NCBI RefSeq assembly: GCF_002893765.1
Contig: NZ_CP025938.1
Location: 3,367,501-3,431,500, forward strand
DNA from: Tamlana carrageenivorans
GTDB taxonomy: Bacteria; Bacteroidota; Bacteroidia; Flavobacteriales; Flavobacteriaceae
DNA length: 64,000 nt
Reading direction: 5' to 3'
Part shown: piece by piece, positions 8,769-18,220 of the stretch
Position numbering within the stretch: position 1 is the first letter of the stretch
Layout of the letters: every line of letters starts with the position of its first letter
Made by a program: the position numbers and the translations under genes
Notes under the pieces: model-generated
Seen by the model: only the letters and a program-made list of their open reading frames with translations
Told to the model about the DNA's origin: nothing
Database searches by the model: none

Positions 8769-10226
8769 ATGAAAACAACTCATGTTACAGGGAAAAAGTC
8801 CAATTACAGATGGACAATTGTAGCAATGCTGTTCATGGCTACCACAGTAAATTACTTGGACAGACAGGTGCTTTCTCTAACTTGGAAAGATTTTATTGCC
8901 CCCGAATTTCATTGGACGGACAATGATTATGGAACAATTACCGCTTTATTCTCACTTTTTTATGCGATAAGTCTTCTGTTTGCAGGCCGGTTAGTAGATT
9001 GGTTAGATACTAAAAAAGGGTTTATGTGGGCTATTGGTGTTTGGTCGTTAGGAGCCGTATTACACGCTTTTTGTGGCATTGCTAGTTCAGGAATTTTAAC
9101 AGGTAATTGGTTAGTAGGATTTGAAAGTGCTAGTCATCATATCAGTACTGTTGAAGATATTTCTAAAGTGATTAACGTGAGTGTTACATTATTTATATTT
9201 GCACGTTTGGTTTTAGCCGTTGGTGAAGCAGGGAATTTCCCCGCAGCCATTAAAGCTACTGCCGAGTTCTTTCCTAAAAAAGACCGTGCTTATGCTACAA
9301 GTATTTTTAATGCTGGAGCAACTGTGGGTGCCTTGGCTGCCCCGCTTGTGATTCCTGTATTAGCTAAATACTTCGGCTGGGAATCAGCTTTTATCGTTAT
9401 TGGAGCTTTAGGTTTCATTTGGATGGGATGGTGGCAATTTGGGTATCATAAACCTGAAGTTCACCCTAAAGTAAATAAAGAAGAGTTAGTTTATATTACA
9501 CAAGACAATGAAGACGCTAAGCTTGAAGAAAATGATGGCGCTACCAAAAATAAAGTGTCTTTTAAGCAATTAGCAAAATACAAACAAACTTGGGCCTTTG
9601 CATTCGGTAAATTTATGACCGATGGGGTTTGGTGGTTCTATTTATTCTGGACTCCAGCTTATTTAAGTTCAGTATATGGCATGGAATCTTCAGATCCAGA
9701 AGCACAATTCGCTTTATTTATATTATATGGTATCACCTTATTATCTATAATTGGTGGTTGGTTACCAACCTATTTTGTGGATAAAAAAGGGATGAACCCC
9801 TATGCTGGCAGAATGAAATCCATGTTAATTTTCGCATTTTTCCCGCTATTAGCTGTTGTAGCTCAGCCTTTAGGACATGTAACGTATTGGTTTCCTGTAA
9901 TTATTATTGGTATAGCAGGTGCGGCACACCAAGCTTGGTCTGCAAATATTTTCACAACGGTTGGTGATATGTTCCCAAAATCCGCCATTGCAACGGTAAC
10001 GGGTATTGGTGGCCTAGCTGGTGGTTTAGGTTCAACACTAATTAATAAAGGGTCAGGTATGTTGTTTGACTTCTCAGCTAACAATGATCTGAACTTTTTA
10101 GGATTTAAAGGTATAGAAGCTGGGTATTTTATCATTTTTACAATTTGTGCCTTTGCATACTTAATAGGATGGATTGTAATGAAAACCCTAGTGCCAAGGT
10201 ACGAGCCTATTACAGATTTAGAATAG
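8769..10226 (+). CDS. MFS transporter, hexuronate (ExuT-like) family
   Basis: This is a 485-residue major facilitator protein. The N-terminal block MATTVNYLDRQVLSL is the signature of the anion:cation symporter (ACS) family, which includes ExuT, the importer of galacturonate and glucuronate. AGRLVDWLDTKKG is motif A. About 40 extra residues between the second and third hydrophobic regions (around 100-140) make it longer than E. coli ExuT (about 430), which is common in Bacteroidota homologues. It is monocistronic with its own terminator, and an upstream palindrome suggests control by a LacI-type regulator. Substrate is inferred from family only. Confidence 0.8.
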   Translation: MKTTHVTGKKSNYRWTIVAMLFMATTVNYLDRQVLSLTWKDFIAPEFHWTDNDYGTITALFSLFYAISLLFAGRLVDWLDTKKGFMWAIGVWSLGAVLHAFCGIASSGILTGNWLVGFESASHHISTVEDISKVINVSVTLFIFARLVLAVGEAGNFPAAIKATAEFFPKKDRAYATSIFNAGATVGALAAPLVIPVLAKYFGWESAFIVIGALGFIWMGWWQFGYHKPEVHPKVNKEELVYITQDNEDAKLEENDGATKNKVSFKQLAKYKQTWAFAFGKFMTDGVWWFYLFWTPAYLSSVYGMESSDPEAQFALFILYGITLLSIIGGWLPTYFVDKKGMNPYAGRMKSMLIFAFFPLLAVVAQPLGHVTYWFPVIIIGIAGAAHQAWSANIFTTVGDMFPKSAIATVTGIGGLAGGLGSTLINKGSGMLFDFSANNDLNFLGFKGIEAGYFIIFTICAFAYLIGWIVMKTLVPRYEPITDLE

Positions 10227-10260
10227 TCTAATTTAGGATAACAATTAATAGCAACTATAT

Positions 10261-10297
10261 AAATGAGATTTCTTGAAAAAGGAGTCTCATTTTTTTC
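10261..10297 (+). terminator. terminator after the hexuronate-type transporter
   Basis: An 8-bp stem AAATGAGA/TCTCATTT (10261-10268 and 10285-10292) with the 3' arm running into a T tract marks the end of the transcript. Confidence 0.65.
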
Positions 10298-10503
10298 TGG
10301 TTAAAATGAGAAAATCTTGGTTGAAGTGATAATCTTCATAATATTTACTAAAAATTACTGTTAAAAATACGATATTTGCTACTTCACTTCTGGAAAGCAC
10401 AGCTAGGTGTTTTCCTTGTTTTTATTAAATGATAACTATTACTATAACTATAACGGTTGGTGATTTTTAAATGAAGCTAAACGTATTAACAAGAAATTAA
10501 ATT

Positions 10504-10686
10504 ATGGCAATGAATAAAAACACGGTTTTAGCGTGGGCAACATGGATTATGATAATTGTAGGATTGGCATTAATTGCACTTGGTGCTTTTAGATATAACG
10601 ACGTAGCAGGTTGGGGATTTGCGGCTGTAGGCATTGGATTTTTTTCTGTAGCTTGGGTGTTTAATGCTTTAAAAGGACGTGTATAA
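10504..10686 (+). CDS. small two-segment membrane protein upstream of ettA
   Basis: This 60-residue protein consists almost entirely of two hydrophobic segments, roughly residues 8-28 and 34-54, with a short positively charged C-terminus (LKGRV). It lies 30 bases before ettA on the same strand, so the two are probably co-transcribed. I believe the same small membrane protein sits before ettA in other Flavobacteriaceae, but I cannot check that here. No function is known to me. Confidence 0.7.
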   Translation: MAMNKNTVLAWATWIMIIVGLALIALGAFRYNDVAGWGFAAVGIGFFSVAWVFNALKGRV

Positions 10687-10716
10687 TCGATATTAATACA
10701 GAAAATTACTTTTACT

Positions 10717-12408
10717 ATGAGTGACGATAAAAAAATTATTTTTTCAATGTCTGGGGTGACCAAGACATTTCAAAGTGCAAATACACCTGTACTTAAAAAC
10801 ATATATTTAAGCTTTTTCTATGGTGCTAAAATTGGGATTTTAGGTCTTAATGGTTCAGGAAAATCAACTCTTTTAAAGATTATCGCTGGCGTAGATAAAA
10901 ATTACCAAGGTGATGTGGTTTTTTCTCAAGATTATTCGGTAGGCTACTTAGAGCAGGAACCTAAATTAGATGATGATAAAACAGTCATGGAAGTGGTGCG
11001 TGAAGGCGCTGCAGAAACGGTAGCAATTCTTGATGAATACAACAAGATTAACGATAGTTTCGGATTGGAAGAGGTGTATTCAGATCCAGATAAAATGGAG
11101 AAACTTATGGCCCGCCAAGCGGTGCTGCAAGATCAAATTGACGCGGCAAATGCCTGGGAATTGGATACCAAATTAGAAATTGCCATGGATGCTCTAAGAA
11201 CCCCAGAAGGCGATAAAAAAATAGGGGTATTGTCTGGTGGTGAAAAGCGACGTGTTGCTTTATGTCGTTTACTTTTAAAAGAACCAGATGTTTTACTTTT
11301 AGATGAACCTACTAACCACTTGGATGCCGAATCTGTGCATTGGTTAGAACATCACTTAGCGCAGTATAAAGGAACTGTGATTGCTGTAACGCACGATAGA
11401 TACTTTCTAGATAATGTGGCTGGGTGGATTTTAGAATTGGATCGAGGAGAAGGTATTCCTTGGAAAGGAAACTATTCATCTTGGTTAGATCAAAAATCTA
11501 AACGTATGGCTCAAGAAGGTAAAGCGGCTTCTAAGCGTCAGAAAACATTAGAGCGCGAGTTGGAATGGGTGAAACAAGGCGCTAAAGGACGTCAAACGAA
11601 ACAAAAGGCACGTTTAAAGAATTACGATAAATTATTAAGCCAAGACCAAAAGCAACTTGATGAAAAGCTTGAAATCTATATTCCAAATGGACCACGTTTA
11701 GGAACCAATGTGATTGAAGCAAAGGGTGTAGCCAAGGGTTATGGCGATAAATTATTATACGACAATTTAAATTTCAACCTACCTCAAGCTGGAATTGTTG
11801 GTATTATTGGTCCGAATGGAGCAGGTAAGACCACTATTTTTAGAATGATTATGGGGGAAGAAACTCCTGATAAAGGAGAGTTCACCGTTGGAGAAACGGC
11901 TAAAATCGCATACGTAGATCAGAGTCACTCCAATATTGATCCAGAAAAAACCATTTGGCAAAATTTTAGCGACGAGCAAGAATTAGTGATGATGGGTGGA
12001 AAACAAGTGAATTCAAGAGCATATTTAAGTCGTTTTAACTTTTCCGGAAGTGAACAAAATAAAAAAGTAAGTTTACTATCTGGTGGAGAACGTAACCGTC
12101 TGCATTTAGCCATGACTTTAAAGGAAGAAGGAAACGTTTTATTATTGGATGAGCCAACCAACGATTTGGATGTAAATACCTTAAGAGCCTTAGAGGAAGG
12201 TTTGGAAAACTTTGCCGGATGTGCCGTAGTGATTTCGCACGACAGATGGTTCTTAGATAGAATTTGTACTCATATTTTAGCTTTTGAAGGCGATTCTCAA
12301 GTGTATTTCTTTGAAGGCTCTTTTTCAGAATATGAGGAAAACAAGAAAAGTAGACTAGGAGGGGACTTAATGCCTAAACGTATAAAATATAGAAAATTAG
12401 TAAGATAG
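10717..12408 (+). CDS. ettA: energy-dependent translational throttle protein EttA
   Basis: This soluble ABC-F protein of 563 residues has two ATPase domains. Walker A motifs are GLNGSGKST and GPNGAGKTT; signature motifs are LSGGEKRR and LSGGERNR; Walker B motifs are LLLDEPTNHLD and LLLDEPTNDLD. Between the domains lies the charged linker (around residues 250-310, KRQKTLERELEWVKQGAKGR) that in ABC-F proteins reaches the ribosomal peptidyl transferase centre. EttA binds the ribosomal E site and gates the first elongation step according to ATP level. Length and the arm-linker arrangement fit EttA rather than Uup or the longer ABC-F proteins. Confidence 0.94.
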   Translation: MSDDKKIIFSMSGVTKTFQSANTPVLKNIYLSFFYGAKIGILGLNGSGKSTLLKIIAGVDKNYQGDVVFSQDYSVGYLEQEPKLDDDKTVMEVVREGAAETVAILDEYNKINDSFGLEEVYSDPDKMEKLMARQAVLQDQIDAANAWELDTKLEIAMDALRTPEGDKKIGVLSGGEKRRVALCRLLLKEPDVLLLDEPTNHLDAESVHWLEHHLAQYKGTVIAVTHDRYFLDNVAGWILELDRGEGIPWKGNYSSWLDQKSKRMAQEGKAASKRQKTLERELEWVKQGAKGRQTKQKARLKNYDKLLSQDQKQLDEKLEIYIPNGPRLGTNVIEAKGVAKGYGDKLLYDNLNFNLPQAGIVGIIGPNGAGKTTIFRMIMGEETPDKGEFTVGETAKIAYVDQSHSNIDPEKTIWQNFSDEQELVMMGGKQVNSRAYLSRFNFSGSEQNKKVSLLSGGERNRLHLAMTLKEEGNVLLLDEPTNDLDVNTLRALEEGLENFAGCAVVISHDRWFLDRICTHILAFEGDSQVYFFEGSFSEYEENKKSRLGGDLMPKRIKYRKLVR

Positions 12409-12412
12409 TTTT

Positions 12413-12444
12413 AAAAAGCGCTCACTGTAAAGTGGGCGTTTTTT
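12413..12444 (+). terminator. terminator after ettA
   Basis: A short hairpin (CGCTCACT paired with AGTGGGCG, one wobble pair, four-base loop) runs into six T residues. Confidence 0.7.
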
Positions 12445-12483
12445 ATGTCAATTTGTTTTAGACTAGAAAGATTTTAATTAAAA

Positions 12484-13068
12484 ATGAGAGACCATAAAAT
12501 TAAAAATATTGAAAGCAGCTTGCTTTCGGACAACTATTACATTCTTAAAAAATTCAGTTTTGATTACTTAATGTCTAGTGGAAAATGGGTGAATCAAATG
12601 CGAGAAGTTTACGATCGTGGTGATGGTGCCGGTATTCTTCTTTATAATACATTAAAAAAGACCGTTATTTTAACAAAACAATTTAGAATGCCAACCTATT
12701 TAAATGAAAATCCAGATGGTATGTTGGTTGAAATATGTGCTGGTATGTTGGATAAAGATAATCCAGAAGCATGTGTTATTCGTGAAACTGAAGAAGAGGT
12801 CGGTTATAGACTGAAAGCGGTTAAAAAAGTGTTTGAAGCTTATTCTTCACCTGGTGTTATGACTGAAAAAATGCATTTTTTTATCGGTGAATATACCGAT
12901 GATATGAAAGTGAGTTCAGGTGGAGGTTTAGAAGAAGAACATGAAGATATAGAGGTTTTAGAAATTCCCTTTTCGGAGGCTATTGATATGTTAAATCAGG
13001 GTGATATTCACGACACAAGAACCATTGTTTTATTGCAATACGCTCAAATTCATAAACTTTTAGACTAA
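12484..13068 (+). CDS. Nudix hydrolase, GDP-mannose pyrophosphatase NudK-like
   Basis: This 194-residue protein carries a Nudix box in the second third. GMLDKDNPEACVIRETEEEV gives the Gx5Ex7REUxEE pattern with its metal-binding glutamates. The N-terminal part, including GDGAGILLYNT and LTKQFRMPTYLNENPDG, matches the NudK/ADP-sugar pyrophosphatase subgroup, which hydrolyses GDP-mannose or ADP-ribose type substrates. It is monocistronic; the downstream gene is convergent. Confidence 0.82.
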   Translation: MRDHKIKNIESSLLSDNYYILKKFSFDYLMSSGKWVNQMREVYDRGDGAGILLYNTLKKTVILTKQFRMPTYLNENPDGMLVEICAGMLDKDNPEACVIRETEEEVGYRLKAVKKVFEAYSSPGVMTEKMHFFIGEYTDDMKVSSGGGLEEEHEDIEVLEIPFSEAIDMLNQGDIHDTRTIVLLQYAQIHKLLD

Positions 13069-13122
13069 TTAAAAGGTTGAATTTTTAATATAATTAGATT
13101 TTTAAAGTAATGAAATGATACC

Positions 13123-14142
13123 TCAATTTGAAGCGGCTCTTATAAAATCGGTAATGAGGTAAGTAAGTAATTTTCCTACCAGTGCGCCTTTCTTTTTGGT
13201 GGTATCGGCTTCACATAAATGAAGATATACGGCATTTTCTTCTATTGCAAAATTATGTAGAAATTGTCTTGTTTTGGTCACGCTAAATCCACTTGGAGTC
13301 ATAGCACTACTGGCTATGTTTTCAATAGCATCACAATCGATTTCTATACCAAAAGGTGCTTCACAAATAAATAAGGCTGCTCGTTTTAATTCTTTTCGGA
13401 ACTTTAATTCATTTCTTATTTCTAAGGCTTCAAAAGTATTATACTTAATGTTTTTGGAATCGTTTAGTGTTTTTAAAATACCTTTAGATGAATAGTTTTC
13501 ATGTAAACCAAAAACAAAGTAATGATTCAAAAAGCCTTCCGCGGAAGCGTAACTAAAACCATTTCCGCTATGACGGCCTTCTTCTGATCTAAAATCGGAA
13601 TGCGCATCTAAATTAATCGCATTTACAGGACGTCCCAAAGCCAAACTAGCACCTTTAAGGTTGCCATATGCGTTATTGTGTCCACCACCAATAATAATGG
13701 GTTTTTTTCCTGCTAAAACAATTTGATAAACCAGGTGAGAGACATATTGATCTATTTTTTCGACTAAATTTCTAGCCTTTGTAATATCTTTCTTTTTAGA
13801 TGCATTTAATTTATTTAGTGTTTCTAATTCTGAGCTAAAATCTAAATGCCCTAGTATTAAAACGCGTTCGGCCTTAGTATATACATTACTCTGTATGTTT
13901 AACAGTACAGATAAGGTAGATTCCCATGTTTTTGAGGCGCCCATTTGACCATAATTTGCAAAAACACCTATATCCTCAGGAAGTCCTATGATAACAAAAT
14001 CAACATCCAAAGTTAAAAGTTGTTCGTATATATTAGTGACGCGTGGCAACATTTTAACATGTTGACCAAACTTGGATTCACCCAAACGTTTGTTTAATAA
14101 CTTGTTACATGTAGCGGTGTTAAATAAAACCAGTTTATCCAT
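13123..14142 (-). CDS. hutG: formimidoylglutamase-like ureohydrolase (arginase/agmatinase superfamily)
   Basis: This 339-residue ureohydrolase has the family's manganese-ligand motifs: GGGHNNAYG near residue 153, NLDAHSDFR near residue 178 and EIDCDAI near residue 273. Loss of the GGDHS form of the first motif and overall resemblance to flavobacterial HutG favour formimidoylglutamase, the last step of histidine breakdown, over arginase or agmatinase. No other hut gene is present in the window, so the substrate assignment stays tentative. It is alone on the minus strand between a Nudix gene (convergent) and a coiled-coil protein (divergent). Confidence 0.72.
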   Translation of the reverse strand: MDKLVLFNTATCNKLLNKRLGESKFGQHVKMLPRVTNIYEQLLTLDVDFVIIGLPEDIGVFANYGQMGASKTWESTLSVLLNIQSNVYTKAERVLILGHLDFSSELETLNKLNASKKKDITKARNLVEKIDQYVSHLVYQIVLAGKKPIIIGGGHNNAYGNLKGASLALGRPVNAINLDAHSDFRSEEGRHSGNGFSYASAEGFLNHYFVFGLHENYSSKGILKTLNDSKNIKYNTFEALEIRNELKFRKELKRAALFICEAPFGIEIDCDAIENIASSAMTPSGFSVTKTRQFLHNFAIEENAVYLHLCEADTTKKKGALVGKLLTYLITDFIRAASN

Positions 14143-14248
14143 GATAAGTGAAATTTGAATATTAAAAATACATCATAAAAATTTTATAACCCAAAAAACA
14201 AAATTTAAAAATTACGTTTAACTTTAATGAAATTAAATCAACAAAATT

Positions 14249-15133
14249 ATGGAAAATAACAAAACTAGTTCTGGATTAAAAATTGCTTTAGGTATCGCCA
14301 TTGTTTTATTTTTAGGCACCGCATTTTACACCATGAACCTTTATAAGCAGTCTAATGACGATAAAAAGGAATTGGCTGAACAAAAACAATTAGTGATGAA
14401 TGATTTAAACGCCATGGCAAAACAATATGACGAGGCGATTAGCGAAAGTGAAATCACTAATAATAACTTAATTGAAGCTAGAGGTCGAATTCAAGGATTA
14501 ATAGATTCTTTAAAAATTTCTGAAACTAATGTGAAAAGTTTGTGGAGATACAAGCAGAAATATGTTTCTCTTCAGAAGGAAATGGATGCTATTTTAGCTC
14601 AAAACGATTCGCTTAGAATTGAAAACTCATACTTAGCAACATCATTAGATAGCACACGTGTTCGTTTAGAAGAACGTACCGTATTTACCGATTCATTATT
14701 AGTACAAAATAATGCCTTGGCTGAAGTTGTAGAGAATGCTTCAATTCTAAATACTATAGATTTAAAAGGCTCTGGGGTTATAGAAAGAACTTCAGGAAAA
14801 GTTATTCCTACCGAGCGCGCAAGAAGAGCAGATAAAATTCGCGTGTGTTTTACAGTAGCTAAAAATGCCTTAGTTCAGGCGGGCGATCAGGAGTTATACG
14901 TTCAAGTTATCGACCCTAAAAACAATACATTAGGACTTAACGAACAGGTGGAATTTGCCGGTAAAATTTTTAATTATAGTATTATTAGTAAGTTTAACTA
15001 TGAAAATGCTAATTTAAATATATGTGAATTTGTTGATATCAAGGGCGATTCTAATTTTGAGAAAGGACGTTATATTGTTAATGTTTACAACCAAAAGGAT
15101 TTAGTTTCTACAACAGAATTCACCTTGAAATAA
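14249..15133 (+). CDS. membrane-anchored coiled-coil protein of unknown function
   Basis: This 294-residue protein starts with a transmembrane or uncleaved signal segment at residues 9-28 (IALGIAIVLFLGTAFYTMNL). A long heptad-rich coiled coil follows (about 30-160, rich in E, K, L, N and Q), then a compact C-terminal beta-rich domain (about 175-294). Orientation suggests that the bulk lies in the periplasm. Proteins of this shape are common in Flavobacteria and often carry misleading names such as chromosome partitioning protein. I cannot assign a role. Confidence 0.7.
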   Translation: MENNKTSSGLKIALGIAIVLFLGTAFYTMNLYKQSNDDKKELAEQKQLVMNDLNAMAKQYDEAISESEITNNNLIEARGRIQGLIDSLKISETNVKSLWRYKQKYVSLQKEMDAILAQNDSLRIENSYLATSLDSTRVRLEERTVFTDSLLVQNNALAEVVENASILNTIDLKGSGVIERTSGKVIPTERARRADKIRVCFTVAKNALVQAGDQELYVQVIDPKNNTLGLNEQVEFAGKIFNYSIISKFNYENANLNICEFVDIKGDSNFEKGRYIVNVYNQKDLVSTTEFTLK

Positions 15134-15157
15134 TAAAATATAAACACTCAAAGTAGC

Positions 15158-15191
15158 TAAAAACCTCAAATGCTAAGTTTGAGGTTTTTTT
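15158..15191 (+). terminator. terminator after the coiled-coil gene
   Basis: AAAACCTCAAA and TTTGAGG form a hairpin with a seven-base loop, followed by seven T residues. Confidence 0.75.
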
Positions 15192-15280
15192 ATACCTGGA
15201 TTTGATATTATTTAATTTTACATATATTTAGTCCAACTTAATAGCAATATGTTGCTATAACTTCCCTCCATTAATAATTA

Positions 15281-15880
15281 ATGCTAATTTTAAATGATGC
15301 ATACATGGATGTAAACCATGCTTTTTTAAATACTTTCTTAGATGTTTCCGAAGAGAGTTATAAGCAATTATTAAAATTGTCTACAATTAGAGATTTAAAG
15401 GCAGGAGATCAAGTTTCTAAAAATGGAGAGGTTCCTACTAAAATTTATCTATTGGAGTCTGGAACAATGCGTGCCTATTTGAGTTCTAAAGAGGGTAAAG
15501 AATATACGAAAAGCTTTTTTACATCTTTTAGTTTTGTAGGATCGTTAACGGCTTTAGTTCAAAAAAGCCCATCAAAATTGATATATGAGGCCTTAACAGC
15601 CTGTAAGGTTTACGAATTGAATTTTGCTGACTTCAAAGAGCTTTGTAATAGAGATTTAAGAATAAGTGCGCTGTATAATAAAGTTTTAGAGCACATTTTT
15701 ATTAAATATGAAGAGCGTCAATTAGAATTAATTTCTATGGATGCTACAGCGAGATATCTAAAATTACAAAAGGAAATGCCAGATATAGAAAAAAGTATTC
15801 CTCAATATCAAATAGCAAGTTATTTAAGTATTAGCCCCGTGCAGCTAAGTAGAATTCGAAAAAAATTAAAGTCGAATTAG
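15281..15880 (+). CDS. Crp/Fnr family transcriptional regulator
   Basis: This protein of up to 199 residues has a cyclic-nucleotide-binding-like beta-roll (about 25-125, with GDQVSKNGEVPTKIYLLESG) and a C-terminal helix-turn-helix (about 150-195; IPQYQIASYLSISPVQLSRI). It lacks the cysteine cluster of Fnr, and the cAMP pocket arginine is not obvious, so the effector is unknown. This is the small Crp type that is abundant in Bacteroidota. The start is ambiguous between the ATG at 15281 and one at 15305. Confidence 0.82.
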   Translation: MLILNDAYMDVNHAFLNTFLDVSEESYKQLLKLSTIRDLKAGDQVSKNGEVPTKIYLLESGTMRAYLSSKEGKEYTKSFFTSFSFVGSLTALVQKSPSKLIYEALTACKVYELNFADFKELCNRDLRISALYNKVLEHIFIKYEERQLELISMDATARYLKLQKEMPDIEKSIPQYQIASYLSISPVQLSRIRKKLKSN

Positions 15881-15914
15881 TTCCTTACCATATGTTGTAA
15901 GTATTTTGTAAGAA

Positions 15915-16036
15915 AATGTTAAATTTTATGTTTTCTTTAACATTATTAACAAATGTTAACAGGAAGTTAATTGGTTAGTTTTATATTTGAATGATTCTTT
16001 AAAGGTTTTCATTTAAAGACAAACTAACTAACCAAT
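15915..16036. other. nested inverted repeats between the Crp gene and fumC
   Basis: This stretch between two convergent genes holds several pairing arms. AATGTTAAA (15915-15923) pairs with TTTAACATT (15936-15944). ATTGGTTAGTTT (15970-15981) pairs with 16021-16036, where the copy contains an extra TAAC tandem unit. It could be structured 3' UTR RNA or a relic of a small mobile repeat. Confidence 0.4.
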
Positions 16037-16040
16037 CATA

Positions 16041-16074
16041 AAAAAAGCAGATCATTATTATGAACTGCTTTTTT
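16041..16074. terminator. bidirectional terminator between Crp gene and fumC
   Basis: AAAAAAGCAG (16041-16050) and CTGCTTTTTT (16065-16074) form a stem flanked by A and T tracts, so it can act in both directions for these convergent genes. Confidence 0.75.
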
Positions 16075-16093
16075 ATTTAAATTTTGTTAGGGT

Positions 16094-17491
16094 TTATTTT
16101 AAACTTCCAACCATGTTCTCTGGTTTTACCCAAGCATCATAATCTTCGGCAGAGACATATCCTAAATTGACAGCTTCTTCCTTTAGAGTAGTACCATTTT
16201 TGTGCGCTGTATTTGCAATTTCAGCGGCTTTGTAGTATCCTATTTTAGGGTTTAACGCTGTTACAAGCATTAAGGAGTTGTTTAATAATTTAGTAATAAC
16301 TTCTTGGTTTGGTTCAATACCAATAGCGCAATTCTCTTCAAAACTAACACACGAATCACCAATTAATTGTGCCGATTGTAATACGTTTGCAGCCATAACT
16401 GGTTTAAAAACATTAAGCTCGTAGTGACCTTGTAAACCACCAACAGAAACAGCGACATCATTACCCATAACTTGAGCACAAACCATAGTCATAGCTTCAC
16501 ATTGTGTAGGGTTCACTTTTCCCGGCATAATAGAGCTTCCTGGTTCATTGGCAGGAATGATAATTTCACCAATACCTGAACGTGGCCCAGAAGCCATTAA
16601 TCTAATATCATTAGCAATTTTGTTTAATGAAACAGCCAATTGTTTTAAGGCACCATGAGTCTCTACAAGCGCATCATGTGCTGCTAAAGCCTCAAATTTA
16701 TTAGGAGCTGTAACAAAAGGCAAGTTTGTAAAGTCAGCAATATATTTGGCTACTAATTCACTATAACCTTGAGGAGTATTTAAGCCAGTTCCAACTGCTG
16801 TTCCCCCAAGTGCTAGTTCACTTAAGTGAGGTAATGTGTTTTCTAAAGCTCTTAAACCATGATCTAGCTGAGCGACATAACCAGAGATTTCTTGACCTAA
16901 AGTAATTGGTGTAGCATCCATAAGGTGTGTTCTACCTATTTTCACCACATCTTTAAAGGCTTTAGATTTATCATTTAAGGTATTTCTTAGTTTTTTAACA
17001 CCAGGAATGGTTGTTTCAACAATCTTTTTATAAGCAGCAATGTGCATGCCCGTAGGAAAGGTATCATTTGAAGATTGCGATTTGTTTACGTCATCATTAG
17101 GCTGGATGGTTTTTTCACCTTCTCCAATAACTTTTCCTGCCAATTGGTGTGCTCTATTAGCAATAACTTCATTTACATTCATATTGCTTTGAGTTCCAGA
17201 ACCCGTCTGCCAAATAACCAAAGGAAATTGATCATCGTGTTTGCCCTCTAAAATTTCATCACAAACTTGAGAAATTAAATCACGTTTTTCAGCATCCATG
17301 ACACCCAATTCACAATTCGTATGGGCAGCCGCTTTTTTTAAGTAGGCAAATCCGTAAACAATTTCTAAAGGCATAGAAGCCGCTGGTCCAATTTTAAAGT
17401 TGTTTCTAGAACGTTCAGTTTGAGCGCCCCAAAGTTTATCGGCAGGTACTTGTACCTCACCCATAGTATCTTTTTCGATTCTGTAACTCAT
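16094..17491 (-). CDS. fumC: class II fumarate hydratase FumC
   Basis: This 465-residue iron-independent fumarase interconverts fumarate and malate in the TCA cycle. The aspartase/fumarase signature GSSIMPGKVNP with its catalytic serine is intact. TQSNMNVNEVIANRA and GRTHLMDATPITLGQE are the other two conserved substrate-binding blocks. Length equals the E. coli enzyme (467). It is monocistronic. Confidence 0.95.
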   Translation of the reverse strand: MSYRIEKDTMGEVQVPADKLWGAQTERSRNNFKIGPAASMPLEIVYGFAYLKKAAAHTNCELGVMDAEKRDLISQVCDEILEGKHDDQFPLVIWQTGSGTQSNMNVNEVIANRAHQLAGKVIGEGEKTIQPNDDVNKSQSSNDTFPTGMHIAAYKKIVETTIPGVKKLRNTLNDKSKAFKDVVKIGRTHLMDATPITLGQEISGYVAQLDHGLRALENTLPHLSELALGGTAVGTGLNTPQGYSELVAKYIADFTNLPFVTAPNKFEALAAHDALVETHGALKQLAVSLNKIANDIRLMASGPRSGIGEIIIPANEPGSSIMPGKVNPTQCEAMTMVCAQVMGNDVAVSVGGLQGHYELNVFKPVMAANVLQSAQLIGDSCVSFEENCAIGIEPNQEVITKLLNNSLMLVTALNPKIGYYKAAEIANTAHKNGTTLKEEAVNLGYVSAEDYDAWVKPENMVGSLK

Positions 17492-17689
17492 TTTAATAGT
17501 ATTAATTAATGAGGTAAAGTTAAGGTTTTTGCTAGTTTTTAAGAACTTGATGGCACTAAATTTTGATTATCTTTTTTAATAATTATATGATGATTTTCTT
17601 CAGTTTAAAATGAGATAATTTATGTAATATAAATCAAATGAGTTACTTATGGTAGTGTGTTTAATAATCTTAATTAAATAAACAAAATT

Positions 17690-17929
17690 ATGGCAATAAT
17701 TATATTTAGAGAGGAAGCTCTAAATTTTACAACTTAATTGACAGAGGCTGTCATTAATTTTCCAATTTCAGCAAATGGAGAACGGAAGGTTTCAAAGTTG
17801 AATGAGATGATTCATTTAAAAGCAGATAGTAGCTCAAAGGTATGTTTAGTATTTGTAATTGGCGGTGATAAAAGAGAAGAGTTGATCATTATTTATTCGG
17901 CCTTTACAGGAAGAAATTTTGATGAATAA
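17690..17929 (+). pseudogene. small gene with an in-frame stop codon
   Basis: Reading from ATG at 17690 gives 15 codons (MAIIIFREEALNFTT), a TAA at 17735-17737, and then 63 more codons in the same frame ending at 17929. The downstream part can only start at TTG 17738 or ATG 17804. The protein-like composition on both sides of the stop suggests one roughly 79-residue soluble protein interrupted by a nonsense change. I do not recognise the family. Alternatives are a shorter gene using the TTG start or a sequence error. Confidence 0.4.
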
Positions 17930-18220
17930 TTACTTGTTATAGATTTTTTGCAATTAACTGTTTATCATAAAGTGGTAACGCCAGCAAATAGATAATAAGG
18001 CGAGGATTGTGATAGCACCTTCGGTTGATACAGCTTCAAATCTAAGATTATTTCCTAAAAGATATTAGGAAAAAAAGCCCTATTTAACAAGGAAACCTAA
18101 ACCCAATTAGGCTCATTTTGTAATCGTTAAAAACTCTGTTAATAAATTTTATTTTGATTTTGTATAACTACAGTGTTTACATTATATTTGCGACAGATTT
18201 TATAACTGACACGATACATT

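Noticed and set aside
17930..18220. Possible structured RNA or remnant between two small genes
   Set aside because: Only a weak CCTAA/TTAGG hairpin without a U tail is present; no conserved RNA motif or protein-like frame could be supported.
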